Positions 21,918 to 34,856 of a stretch of DNA of 64,000 nt are shown here, in pieces (position 1 is the stretch's first letter; every line of letters begins with the position of its first letter). The stretch comes from Cryptomeria japonica (Eukaryota > Streptophyta > Pinopsida > Cupressales > Cupressaceae). A program made the position numbers and the translations under genes. The notes beneath the pieces were generated by a model. It did no database searches and had not been told where the DNA came from. It saw only the letters and a list, made by a program, of their open reading frames with translations. The stretch spans positions 342,173,870 through 342,237,869 of the forward strand of contig NC_081412.1 of NCBI RefSeq assembly GCF_030272615.1, written 5' to 3'.

Positions 21918-24900
21918 CTTATGTGTATTTATGTATTACTTCATGGTTTTTATGTATGATTCATGCCTTGCATGTATTCATATGTATGGTTTGTGCTTTA
22001 CATAGCTCCTTCATGCCTTATGAGCATTACTTCATGCCTTGCAGTCTTCTCAAAATATTGCAAAATCATTCAACAAGAAAAAGAGTAGTAGAGGCTACAT
22101 ACCAAAATAAATTAAATCTCCCTCTTTATTTCCTCACTTTCTTCCCTATTTTATTCCTCCCTTCTTTATCACTTCCCTTTTTCTTTATTTTTCCTTGATA
22201 TAACTAACATTTTCTCCATAATGTTCTTCATGAATCCAAAGATTCCTTTACACTCCCCACTTTACATCCATGACAACTACCTCCATAAATTCACTTAGTG
22301 TGAAGTAAATATTCTCTTCTACCATGGCCTTCATATATCCTTTCAAATATTACCATACATATATATATCGACCTTATTCTAAGACTTTGAATTTGCTCTG
22401 CCCGATTCTGCTTCACATTTCTCTTATGTGACAACAAAATGTGAGGATTTAAGAGAAGCTTCAAATCATAATAGCCCTTAACATTGGCTCAGAAAGAGTC
22501 TCATATTATGCCTCCTAGATTGGATGGCTTTGATCCTCATCACACTATTTAGCTTTTTCCTCCTCACTGGATTGTTTGCACTCGTGATGACAGAATTGTG
22601 AAGACTATATTTCAACAATTTTTCATTTTTTTTTCTCGCTTCTGATTCAACGAGAATCGGTTAAGATATCCTTTCGGTGAAATATTTTTGTCCACCTTTG
22701 GTCAATGAAAATAAATTTATTGTCATGTATAAAAGAGAGTATGGATGGTGGGCACATAGTCCCACAAAGAGACATTTAATACAATATATATTAAGACGTA
22801 CGGTCTAAAAAAGTCCACAATATATATTAAACTACCATATGAAATTGAAGAGTAGCAAGTCAATCTTTCCTATCCCTAGCCTATTGTGCCTTGTTACACA
22901 ATATGAATATAACCTTAGCATCATTGATCATACTCACCACTTTTTATTTTAAAATTTAAAATCAACATCTACCTCATTTATAATGTTGGTAAGGTTCACT
23001 ATTTTTAAAAGAGTATTAGAGAAAAGATTTGATGGAACAAAATTGACAGAGGAAAAGAATAACAACATTATATTTTAGATGTTAAATGTTTTTTTTATAT
23101 ATTTTCTATATGATAATTAATATTTTGGGAGTAGTTAAGGATAAGGAGATCATTCTTCTATTTGATAGTCTATCGCCATCCTTATGTTATATTGTACTTT
23201 TGTTCTAGGAAAGCTTTTGATCTTTTGCAATTAGTGTGGGTTTTTTAAGGTGACTCTTTATATGTCCTAAAATTGTATGAGCATAATAGCTTCTACTCTT
23301 GTCGATAGTTTGGTGGCTCTGAACAATGGCTCCTTCGAAGAAGCGTGATCCTTGTAATTTTGGCCTTCCATGATGTGAAAAGAGGTTATGTTATGAATAA
23401 TGGTCCAGATGATTTAGTTATTTCTTATTATGTTGAGTATGAGTAAATTTAGGCTTCCTTGGCTATGGTCACTATTTTCTACTAACTATTGTGATTTAGT
23501 GTGATTTGAGCATGGAGTTCAAGTAATAAAGAGGGTGGAAACAATCTTCAAGTGTTAGGGGGTACGCAGCCTTGACCAAGGGATGAAAGTATCAAGAAAG
23601 TACAAGTGATTCATGTGTAGATCAATGTATCATTCACCTATTAATTCCTAGCAACATTCTCAAATAAACAAGCAAATAGGTATGTTGAGTGCATATATAC
23701 ATTTTATGTTGCCATGATATAAGTAAGATATCAAACATGTAGCTTAGATTGATTTGAAATTTCATTCATAAATATTATATCTTCCTTGTGGATTTTTGAA
23801 TGAATAATGTCTCGTTGATTTCAATATCTTTATTGCAAGTACTCTTTTCAGCATGAAACTCCACTCATTGAGGTCTCTTACTAAATGCAAGTCAGTTATC
23901 CTATCAATGATGATACGTTTTGCATGAATTTTATGGGGAAATCTTATTAATAGATATGGTTGAGTTGTTCATTTTTTTGTGAAAATATATACAAGTAGAT
24001 TGGGACATTAGAGTTATAAACACCATAAATTGTGTTTGAGATCATTGTCCTAATTGTAATAGTCAATCATCATTGGCCCAAGGCCACACCAACACCATTG
24101 TGACACCAAGGTTTGTACATTTTGGTGTAAGGGCTACTCTTAGGATAGTTCATTACCATTACATATCCACACCTGGGGTTTCCAAACACAACTTGTTTGA
24201 GTAGGCAGTTTCATTGGTAAAATTGTGATTGTCACAATAGTTACCCTTAGGACAATCATTAATATTTGGTCTATGGCACTTTTTTATGGCTTCTAAATTC
24301 TTCTATGGGGTGTGTAGGGGTCCTACACATCTCTTCCAATATTCCATCTAAGGCACTTCACTCTCACCTATCTTATATTCCACTTTCTCTATGCTGTTAT
24401 CCCAGAGGTCCGATACATGATGAATATCAGACCAATCAATCAAATATAGCATGTGTCTCAGAGGTTTTGGAGACTTGCAAGAAAGAGAAATTAAAATACA
24501 TATTTACAAGAGCCTTTAAAATCAGTGGTGTGCATTTTTAACAGTGAAAAGGCCAAAACTACATTTTTCCCCACTCATTGGAAACCCTAGTGAGGCTTTT
24601 GATAGTTTTTGAAAAAATAATGATATCTTCTTCAAATTTTAATGGATCTCAATGCTAAAAAATATGAAATGAAGTTAATTCACTTCTCTACCATATCCAA
24701 TCAACTTCTAATAAAAATATGATGAATTTCACAATTAAAAATAATGAGAATCAGACTGAAACATTTTTGTATGAACAAAAAACTCCAACATCATTTAGTA
24801 AAACTTTCAAAATTCAAAAAGAAAAACTTGGGTGGTGTGAAAAAGAAATATTTATGCCCATAAAAGTGGGTTACAATCTCAAACCACCAAAAACCAACCT

Positions 24901-26480
24901 CTCAACCAAATTTTAAAAAGTTGTCATGACAATAATGACAACTTTTTACAATTTTTACAATTTTTTCCCAATGGACCTCAAACTTTTCCAATTAGGTCCA
25001 AATACATAATAATGGACTCAAATGTCCTTATTTACATGAAATAATACAAAAAAAACAAAAATCTCAAATTTTGACCGTTTTGGCCAAACCTAGGTCCCTA
25101 GGGTGCTCCTGCACCATCAAACCATGTGAATTAGCAAAAACAAATGTGTTTTGGAAGTTTTAATGAGAGAAGATATAAATATTTCTACCTCTCAATAAAG
25201 AAAAAAATACCACAAATATCATTATTGATAAGAAAGTGTTCAGTGATTCATAGAGTTCCCCCAAACCCTTCAACAAATAAATTTAACAATCTCCTCATTG
25301 GCCTATCCTCAAGTGACAAACATAATAGACAAGTTGAGAAACCATTGTATACTGTGAAATCAAAATGCATACCTCTTTTAGTGGTGAGATGTGAAATTGG
25401 GATTGTAAAATGTTTTGCAAAACCATCCCATGTTTTCACTTTTATTTATTTTGTGAATTGGAGCTTAGTCTAGGAGGTTAGACAAGTTGTTTTGTAGGTT
25501 GTAGTAGTAATAAAGAGCTAGAGGAATTTAGAGAGAAGTATTCTTGTAACCCATTTGAAGGAATAACACAAGCATTGTTCTCTTTGGTGTGGTCTTTTTC
25601 TCACAAGGGTTTCACCATGCCAATCACATTTTCTTGAAAGATTCTAAAGCCTTTTTAACAAACCCATCATATGCTTATCTTGCAATCATAACGTTTCACG
25701 AGGTGACAACAACTATGAATTTTAGGGGTGGGTACATTGAGAGTTTCGTCTGGTGTTGGTGTAGCATTCAGGTCCATATTCAAATATTTTAAATAAAAGA
25801 GGACTTTGGAGCCGTCAGGCCCATATTCAAAGATTCCAAGTTTGAGATCCTTAATAATTCTCATTCTTCTCGAGGTTCCTAAGTATCAGATTCGTAATGT
25901 CATATATTGATTTATTATGATGGTTTAGGACCATTTCTTCCTACTAGATGATTGAAATGATGTCAAATTTAGGTAGATTATATTGATGTTGTTTTGATTA
26001 TCAACATTATTATATGATGCCATGATGCAAATTGAGTGGGGTATTCATTAGGGGGTAACTAGTATTGGTTAATGATCATATTTTATAGATATGAGCATAA
26101 TCATGTACTTTATATCACTTGAAAATTGTATGATTTAAGAGTCATTCTTATCATGAGAGTTGTAAGAATCAAAATTGTGTTTATAACTCTTGGGAGATCA
26201 CATAAGTGTGGTATAGATAATCCATTGGTGAAGCATATAGACTGGTTTTACTTTTATCACTATTTTACAATCAACATTGGTTTATGGGTTGTAGATGGAC
26301 CTTTTATTTTAGCTAGGTCATCGTCTCTGTTTCACCTAGGTGAGTGGCATCTGATGAGAAAATTGTCTGGGGTAAAGGGATCCTAGAAAGGGTTGCATAC
26401 CTACTCCTTTATATACCATCATGTTAGATGGGTTTTAAATAGTTTCAAGAACTACGAAGTCTCTACGCCTTCACATAGGC
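21918..26480. other. Long non-coding stretch
   Basis: A/T-rich with no domain recognised in any frame. The reading frames at 24266-24541, 25144-25473 and 26126-26386 show no family likeness and have no supporting context. Probably old, unrecognisable repeats. Confidence 0.5.
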
Positions 26481-26584
26481 AAGGCCATCTATGATGAGCC
26501 CCCGAGACACTAGGTATGACCCTTAGGTTTTGCAATTCTAAGTTTGGTTTAGTCTCGCCACTCCTTCAAAATCTTATTTATTCT

Positions 26585-27320
26585 CTATTTATCTATTCCC
26601 TCTTGATTTAGTTGTGCTAGCTTTTTGAAATGAATTTCTCTATTCTTTCTATCAAATCGCTTTATCAATGTCTCGCTGAAATCTTCTAAGGTAGTGATTG
26701 AATCTTTCCCTTGGGCCATCATGCCATGATACAACCATTTGTGAGTCATCCCCTCAAGATGCAAGTTGGCAAACTTGATGGCCTCTTCTTCAAACTTAGG
26801 ATTCAAAAGGAAACATGCGTCCATTTTTTGCAACCAATCTCTTGCTAAAGAGCTATCGAATACAGTAAAGGTGGGAATGGTGATGTTTCCAAAGTAGTGT
26901 TGAATGCCCTTTTGGGGCTTCTCATCACATCTTCTCCTCCTATGCCCATTCTTTGTCTTCATCTCATACTATGTTGTAAAGGAAGTGTCTCTTCATATGC
27001 CAACACTTAGGGCATTTTATTTATCATGAATTCTTGTCATTTCATCTCCCTGATTGGGTTTCTCTTCTTACATTGGTGTTGTCCCTTTTTTCTAGAAAAT
27101 CGGCTTTAAAGGCTCTTGTATTTGGGTTAGCTAATTCCCTATCAACACCAGAGTTTATCCCTTTGATCCCATTTTTAATAGGTTTACCAATACTCAGTGG
27201 TTCATACAGTCCTCTTAGGAGTTGGACCATCTCAACAATGGTGCACCTCATATTAGCTTGAAAACTATGCCCCCTATTGGTAGCTAATGGGGATAGAATA
27301 CCATTCATTGTACATATCAA
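26585..27320 (-). pseudogene. Ty3/gypsy gag (Retrotrans_gag) fragment
   Basis: On the - strand, after an N-terminal segment (27320-27042, another frame), comes IPTFTVFDSSLARDWLQKMD, then FEEEAIKFANLHLEGMTHKW and TTLEDFSETLIKRFDRKNRE (26960-26600). Trp...KFAxLHLEGxAxxW...F...RF is the capsid signature of plant Ty3 gag. It is truncated after the capsid core, with no zinc knuckle or pol behind it, and a frame change with stops lies between the two parts. A tRNA-Met-like PBS sits 270 nt upstream (27590-27602), so this is the 5' end of a mostly deleted element. Confidence 0.8.
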
Positions 27321-27589
27321 TGAGGTGTGCTTTACGTCTAGATAAGGAGAACCACTCCTGGATATACTTTAGAGAGATGGTGTATGTATAGAGATAGTTG
27401 GTAACCATATATATATTTGAATAGCACTCTTAGCTTCCCCAACAAATGTATGTGTAGATCGATGAGGAGACCACTTGAAATAGACTATAGACAACACTTT
27501 CCCTCCAGCTTGATACACTAGTATTTGGGAGGATCTAGACTGTGGAAAACACCTCCACTCCAGTAATTCAAACTACATTAAGTAACCAC

Positions 27590-27602
27590 CCGGCTGATAC
27601 CA
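27590..27602 (-). promoter_or_regulatory. Degenerate primer binding site of the Ty3 gag fragment
   Basis: On the - strand TGGTATCAGCCGG, which is the tRNA-Met PBS with AG missing, at a normal distance from gag. The LTR end upstream was not recognised. Confidence 0.5.
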
Positions 27603-27699
27603 CTTGCCTTACCCTTGTTGCAGTCATAGAATGGAATAATCAAATTGACCAATAGCTTACAACCTCATATGTGTATCCCTTTTTTTTTAAAAATAAATA

Positions 27700-28090
27700 G
27701 TAGTCAGAATTTCGACGGCAACTAAAATTTGCACCGATGGCCAAACCGTCAGATCAACAGCATCCTCGTCGGTGCAAAGTTTCTGGCAGCCATTCGAATT
27801 TCGATGCCAACTGAAGAAACATCCGATGAGGATGTTGTATGTCCTACGACACTTTCTTGTCGGACAGTCGTCGATGCATATTCATGGGGGAGTGTCAGAA
27901 TTCTGACGTCCATCCGATGACATTTTTGACCGGAGGAGCGATCATGGCCACCGTCGGAAGAGTTCATGATTCCGTCAGGATTCCGTCGTTAAGTGGCATC
28001 ATCGGGAAGTCCGACGATGAGTTTTTGACAGCTTCATTTGTCAGTAGTCCGACGAAAAGTAGTTGAAATTATGACGATAGGCCATCGGAA
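27700..28090. mobile_element. CpG-rich block, possible CACTA-type subterminal region
   Basis: A sharp rise in CG content, with recurrent TCCGACGA, CATCGG, GACGGC and CCGATG in both orientations between A/T-rich flanks. CACTA transposons often have such subterminal CCGACGG-type arrays. No CACTA terminus or transposase was seen, so this is tentative. Confidence 0.3.
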
Positions 28091-29623
28091 ATTAGCGCTG
28101 AATGTACTAGTGCATCTTATTAATGCATGCATATTCATACATGTTCTTAATGACGTTAATCCTCTAAGCTTAATTTTGATTTTCAGCCTTATGGCTGATT
28201 TAGAATTTATGATGCTAACTAATGTCACCATTGAGTCTCATGTTTTCTTTCTTTTTTATTGATAGCTTAATGAGATATTTTGTTTAGTTGTCATTAATCA
28301 AGTCTAAGTGTCTCAAACAAGAATCTACCATCTAACTATGCTGCATTAATAATTACTTAAAAGCACATCTTCTAGTCACTAGTTCTTCCCATTGTTAAGA
28401 ATGACATAATAAAAGTAAACTAAGGCAACCATCTTTTTATCACATGTTCATATTCATACCATTATTACTTAACACATGGATGTCACATAATTCTTTCTTG
28501 CTGATCTAACTACTAATCTCATTACAACATAATCATGATAATTTACATTATAAGGGTTTAAGTTTCTCGTCATGTTTACAATGCTTTTCACATACTTGAA
28601 CAATACATACATAATCATGATCACATTTCCAATCTTACATAATGATGCCTTACAAATAATCCACCAAAAGTTTTAGTCTATAGTGTAGACATGAATGTAC
28701 AATAAATGCTTCTATTATATAATAAGAACATCTCAGTGATCATGAAGTTTCCAATACATAAATCTGCTCCAGAGTCCATGGCCATCACAATGGAGGGTCC
28801 AAGTCCATGCATGAAGAAGTACACCAACAAGGAGGGAAAAACCCCAATGGCAAAAAGCTCCAACCACCCGACCAATGTGGAACCTACAAGGAACCATCCC
28901 CCGAGCTAGGAGATGGCACTAGATCCCAACTCACACACTAAACCTAGGTTGACGATTTTACCAAGGGACTATCACCAGGGGACTTTCACACACACAACCA
29001 TAAACCGAAGAAAAAAATGATCAAGAAATTCCAGAGGCTGGCACAACATCAATACAAAATGCAAAAGTGAAAACATAAGGGGAACACATATACAAGGGAG
29101 TGTCATCACATGCCAAACCAAGAATAAGGCACTAGCCTATGGGCATGCGTATATCACCCGCCAACAAACCCTAGGGAAACTTACAACAACTAACCTAAAA
29201 GAGTGGGATAAAATTTTTTTGAAGAGTTATTTTATTTTTCCTTGGAATAATTTTTTACTATATATTTAAATATAAATTTTTTGATTTATCTACACTAGAA
29301 TTTTTATTTGTGTTTATATTTTTAGTTTAGCTAACTATTTAGTTATTTAAAGTTGATATCTTCATTCAACTTGTGCCTATCAATTTTTTAGTTAAAATTA
29401 ACAAATAAAAAGATATATCAGGTTAGCAAATCAAAATATTTTATTTCTTAACTCAAAACTTTTTAAAAATTTGATCAACTTTTAAATTTAAACTTAAAAA
29501 AATCACATGTCTTGTTTTTCTCTGTGTATGTGAAAGTGTGTGTGTGAAAGATGCTACTATCTTGGAAATACCATGATTATCATTAAATGGCTATCAAATT
29601 TAAGGTGATAGTTTAGAGTTTTT
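28091..29623. other. Non-coding stretch
   Basis: A/T-rich with no family-like translation. A GC-richer patch at 28740-29180 (GGAGGGTCCAAGTCCATGCA and following) may be an old repeat. Confidence 0.45.
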
Positions 29624-31301
29624 TGTTAACACGCTCATACCATTACACTCCATTCCTTGTCATTATAAAATGTCTCTTAACATTAAAAATATTTATGTAA
29701 TAAGTCAAGGCTTAACCTTTAATATTTCATCCATTGTTTAATTAATTAAATAAAATAAATAATTTATATATTTATTTAATTAAACTAACATCCTACATGC
29801 ATTTCCTCAAATTGATCAAATCCACTCTTCTTAGACACAATTTTCAAATATTGGATCTTTCGTCATTTGAATCATACATCTCCTTCACAAGTATAATTAT
29901 TTCAATTAACTTTAATCTCCAAATCCTAATCTAATCCACCATCAATAGAATAATCATGTCACATCCATAATTTGATATCAAAAAAATCCAAAGTCAAACT
30001 AGCATTTAGTCCTAGCAAAAATTAACTAATATAGTCCTAACTATGTATTTCTCAATCCAAAATGAAATCAATATGAAATCTCCACTCCCTTAGCAAAAAA
30101 AATCTACACCCTCAATTGTATGCATATGACTCTCACACGTGTATGAAACCTCTTACCTATCAAATCACATATCCATATGTGATTTTCACGTGTGTGTGGG
30201 ATCAATCACATGTCACAATCATACATCTCCATAATTATTCTTATACATGTGTGATAACTTTTAATCTCCACATTCCATTCAAATTAATATGATCTTGCTC
30301 ATCTAAACCCATTTGACCATTTCTTGAGGTGTTACTTAAAGGCTCTTTCCTCCAATCTTCTCAATCATCATCAACCATTGATCTCTTAGATCAATCTCAA
30401 CTCTTGATCAATCCTCTCAATCTATAAATTGGCCTTCTACAAATCCATTTGGGTATTCTTTAGAATATAAAGGCATTTTTTTAGTTTATAAAACAATTGC
30501 ATACCTTCAATCACATGCATCTTGAGCATAACCATTCCCTTGGAGTGCACCAAGAGGTATTGGGATATCTCTTGGAAGGTTTCTTAACTTGGGTGCACTA
30601 CCTCTAATGCTCAAATGGAGGTGCATTTGAACACAAGATATAAGTTCATTTTCTTGTATTTGAGTCTTTATTTCATGCTTTTTTCTCTTTTTCATATTTT
30701 GGCCCAATGAAACTCTTGTCCCAATACTAATATTTGTTCTTTGAGCCACTTTTTGAGATTTTTTGCAATTTTTTGACATACTTGGGTGCATTCTAGATCT
30801 CTAATGTTTCAACCATGTTTCATATTGTCTTTGTATAATACTTATTTTCCCATTTTGGTACAAACATCTTGCATGACATTTTTGCATAAATATTAGTATT
30901 TGCATAGATAACACACCTTTGTGATACATGTTTATAAATAGTGGCATTTATGTAGACAACATACCACTATGGTGCCTATGCATAATCTCATGGCACCCTT
31001 AATCTCTCACCCACTCCTTGTGATCACAATCAAACAAAACCACTATCTTGATTATGGTGGAACACTATCATATTGTTCCATTTTCATGGTGATTTGTACC
31101 ATGTCGTGTGAATTCTTCAACTTGTGTCACATTCTTGATGCATCGAAGATGGTAGTCTTGAGTTTTTTTGTGATTGGTCATGACAACTTGTTTGCTTGAG
31201 TGTGCAATGCAGCATGTAAATGTTACACCTACAAATATGAATATTTTGTTCATCCATTTTTTTGTCCATTAGTGTATTAGGTGAAAGCTTGGGGCATTAC
31301 A
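29624..31301 (-). repeat. Probable Ty3-type solo LTR or LTR remnant
   Basis: On the - strand it starts TGTAATGCCCCAAGC (31301) and could end GTGTTAACA (29624), with A/T-rich sequence and a TATAAATTG-type motif near 30425. No target duplication matches at these ends and no purine tract adjoins, so the borders are tentative. Confidence 0.35.
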
Positions 31302-32791
31302 CCATAACATTCCAAGAAATGTGCCCTTCTCTAATCAAGTCATATATTTAATAAAAACATGTTGATTACAAGGTGAATTATGCAATAAGAATATTACTTA
31401 AATTATTATAAATCCTTTTACTAATGTGACAAACCATAAAACATAGTGAAATAATAGAGAAGCCAAAAAAATGTATGAAGAATAGTTATATATAGGGAAA
31501 CCCTTATAAAATAAAACTCTACCACTAAAAAGGCTCATAATTATCTTAGCCTTAATAATAGAGAGCACCAACCATTCATCCATCCCTTTAGTTTATTGTA
31601 TTATAGTAGTGTAATAGTACTTACAAAGAAATAATTACAAATACCTACCACATCCCTTCATTATATAGAAAAATCAAAATGAGAAACTCTCAGTAGTATC
31701 TAAGAATAAGGAGTCAAAACCATGATCTACTAGTAAAAATTAAATACCATATAGTCATGGTCAATAAATCAAAATAGAACGTAATCCCTCACACCTCTTT
31801 TATACATCATAGGTTATGTCATAATCATCATATTGATCAATTTCCCAGAACTAAGTGTTCCATGTGGGCATATAATTTCTTGTCATATAGGGAAGATCCT
31901 CTTTAAGTTACAGTTTGACCTTTCCCAATTAACATTCCCAATTAATGCCTTATTACACAATATTTAAGGTATCTTAAAATAAATAATATATAAACAATGT
32001 TCCACTCTCACATGGGTATCCCATTTTGTCCATTTCATGATGTTTGGAGATCATGCATTATTCATTATCTACATAATTTATTAAAATAAATTAAGACTTA
32101 GGATTTGCAAGGTGAATGGTACACAAGTAAGCCAAAAAATGGTCTAGTATTTGATTTTTCTAAATATATTCTTTTGACCCTTCCATTGATAGTGAATTTG
32201 CAAGATCATTTTCTAAAAAAATAGGTTTTAGTATTGGTGAAAAGATAAATATTTGTAGACGTGATTAATATTCCTAACACCATCTCTAATACTATGTTTC
32301 ATTTTGATTCTATGATGCCTAATTATATGAATTTAGATGTTCTCCAAGGAAATATTTTCTTGTTCAAACACCAAAATTTTGTCAAACCTAGTATATTAGT
32401 ATACAATAAAGTTATTTGTATAATTAATAGGTTTTAGTATTGGTGAAAAGATAAATATTTGTAGACATGATTAATATTCCTAACACCATCTCTAATACTA
32501 TGTTTCATTTTAATTCTATGATGCCTAATTATATGAATTTAGATGTTCTCCAAGGAAATATTTTCTTGTTCAAACACCAACCTTTTGTCAAACCTAGTAT
32601 ATTAGTATACAATAAAGTTATGAAGAATTCTGGAGAAAGATAATAATTAGATCTATACTATCAAAATATTGGTTAGGATAAAAATCCCAACCAAGTTGAA
32701 GAGAAAAAGAAGAGAAGACATGGATACATAAAAAATAAAATATCATCTATCTAGGTCAAATTATATAATGATCATTGGGTCTTCTATAATA
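31302..32791. other. Non-coding stretch with a local duplication
   Basis: No gene recognised. It includes the 206-bp tandem duplication annotated separately. The right edge is the LINE target duplication. Confidence 0.5.
32221..32621. repeat. Tandem duplication, 206-bp period
   Basis: 32221-32415 and 32427-32621 are nearly identical (a few substitutions, for example GACGTG against GACATG). They begin ATAGGTTTTAGTATTGGTGA. Confidence 0.95.
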
Positions 32792-32808
32792 ACTATTAAA
32801 TGGATGTT
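32792..32808. repeat. LINE target site duplication (3' side)
   Basis: ACTATTAAATGGATGTT, identical to 40730-40746, followed by the poly-T that is the LINE poly(A) tail on the - strand. Confidence 0.93.
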
Positions 32809-32971
32809 TTTTATTAAGAAAAAATAGGTTTTAAGGGACCCAAAACCTGCTTACAATATGAAAGATGAGAAAGAAATAAACAAGACAAAAGAGCTGCAAA
32901 AAGCAGTAGCTAGGACCAAAAGATAGCAAGGAGCCAACAAGAAATTGGCATCCAAAACCCAACTTTACATA
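32809..32971 (-). other. LINE 3' UTR and poly(A) end
   Basis: After the ORF3 stop the - strand holds a T-rich UTR with GGGTCCCTTAAAACC, then TTTTTTCTTAATAAAAAA: an AATAAA signal merging into a short A tail before the target duplication. Confidence 0.85.
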
Positions 32972-34852
32972 TCAAATGAAAACTTTTATAGACTCCTCAA
33001 CGTTCTGAACCAAAAGCATCATAGCCTTCGCAGCTTCTCTCGGATCATTGCTCTCTTGTTTCAGCAGGATGTCTTTCGTTTTGGTCTCCATCTCAGTGGT
33101 GTTCTGCCTAGTCCTTCGCCTCGAGATTTGATGAGTGGAGCTGGAGGTCGGTACATCTTCAATGATTACCAAGTTCTTATCCTATTTTTTCCTCTCTAAG
33201 TGATCCACCAAGGCATTCATGTTATGGGACGAAACTCTTAATACCTCAAGACTGTGGTTCATGAAGCTTTTCAAAGCCTTCTTAGTTCGAGCAACCCGAG
33301 TGATGATGTTACCTTTATCCTCCTCAGCCTATTCTTTTACAATTTTGATAACATCCTCCAGATGTTTCAAATCCCCTTTTATCAGGTCTTTTTCTAGCCA
33401 GTCCTCCATTCAAATTTCCTCCTCAACTTCACTGGTATTCATCTCCTCATTCTTTTTCCCCGAATTTGTTTCCTTAATCAAATTGTGTATCTTATTTTCC
33501 AGGTCCCTCTATTTGCTCTGAATGCTGGTAATATTGTCAATAACCCATTTCTGGAAGTTGAAGGATTCCAGAGTACAATTACGGGCAGTACTCAGAATAG
33601 TATTTGCTGAATCCCTACCCTGCTCAGTGCTCGCAGAATTAGGGTTGTCTTCCTCTATAGAGTTCAAGGCGACATTCCTACTATCTAAGCCCATAGGGTT
33701 AGAATAAGGGTTTTCAGAATTAACATCTTGTTTTCCTTCTTCCTTTTCTCCAACATTCTCATCCTTCTCACTCTCCATTTTTGTCTCACAATCCTTCCCC
33801 TTTTCCTCCTCCAAATCATAATGCACCTCTGTTTCCACATTATCTATATCAACTCTCTATTTTTTATGGGTAGGGGCATTAGACTGATCCTCATTCAACT
33901 CAGAATCTTTACAGCTCTCAGAAACATGTGCATTAGTAACTAGGTGATCATCCTTGCTAGCCCTAGCTTTTTCCTTCAGGTATTCATAAATAAGCAGGAT
34001 AAGCCCTTGATGAGCTATGGGGTAAGAATTAGGCTTTTTAGCATGATTAGCCAAAAACTCATTCAGAGAAGATGCTAAGTAAAAGGGCAGGGAGATTTTA
34101 ACCCCATGGCGAAAGTGATTAAGAATTGCAAAATGATAGTTATAGATTTTAGTAAATCTACCATCTACCATGAGAAACTCCATCAAAACCCTTAAAACTT
34201 TCTACCAAAAGGACTTTACCTACTGGGGAAGGTAGTAGGAGATGTTTTCTTTCTTGACAAGCTTAGCCTTCTCATACTCCAATTTTGGGAAGTTTTTAAA
34301 CGCTTCAGCAACATACTTCCGATCTCTATAGAATTTAGTGCCCTCCTTCTGAAGACCCGTGACCTCCGCAACCAAATCCTCATCAATTTTTCATGTCTCC
34401 CCAAAAAACGTGACTCTGTTGTTGTGCCAGCCCCTAGAGAAGCCATGTGAGATGAAATTTATGCTTCCATGCAGCTTTTCCATATAGTTGGTGAAACTAT
34501 ATCTATGAAGCCTCCTCCATACTTTTCGTTCACTCTTCTAGTTTTCGCAGCCAGGGGGCTCATTCCTATTTAAGTTACCTCCCATTTTGAATAGCAAGTA
34601 GAAGTACCCAAAGGTGTATGTCACAATCTGCAGGTTTAACCCCAATTTCTTGTGTAAAATTCTGGAATAACATAAAAGAGTCCCTTCTGTAGTTTTAAAG
34701 CTAATGTTAATGGCCGCACAAAACCAACATTTATTATTATAATCCCCATCACACATTTGATCATATAACCGATGCCTAATAGCAATCATTAACTGATAGT
34801 TCATCTACCCCCAAACTCTGTCTTTGAAATCCAGACCACAGAAGATAATCAT
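32972..34852 (-). pseudogene. LINE ORF3: helical PMD-like or transposon-associated domain plus charged coiled coil
   Basis: It starts at an ATG four nt after the ORF2 stop (TAA AATC ATG) and runs 626 codons in one frame to a stop at 32972-32974. The N-terminal region (to about residue 240) reads as a folded, mainly helical domain: LHKKLGLNLQIVTYTFGYFY, NNRVTFFGET, KIDEDLVAEVTGLQKEGTKF, YNYHFAILNHFRHGVKISLP and YPIAHQGLILLIYEYLKEKA. Then follow an acidic region (YDLEEEKGKDCETKMESEKD), a coiled-coil stretch (LENKIHNLIKETN, WLEKDLIKGDLKHLEDVIKI) and a basic C-terminal patch (RRRTRQN). No enzyme motif is present. About ten internal stops, eight of them TAG and none caused by an indel, show it was an intact gene in the recent ancestor. 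The role is unknown; an RNP or chromatin-targeting accessory is only a guess. Confidence 0.8.
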
Positions 34853-34856
34853 GATT

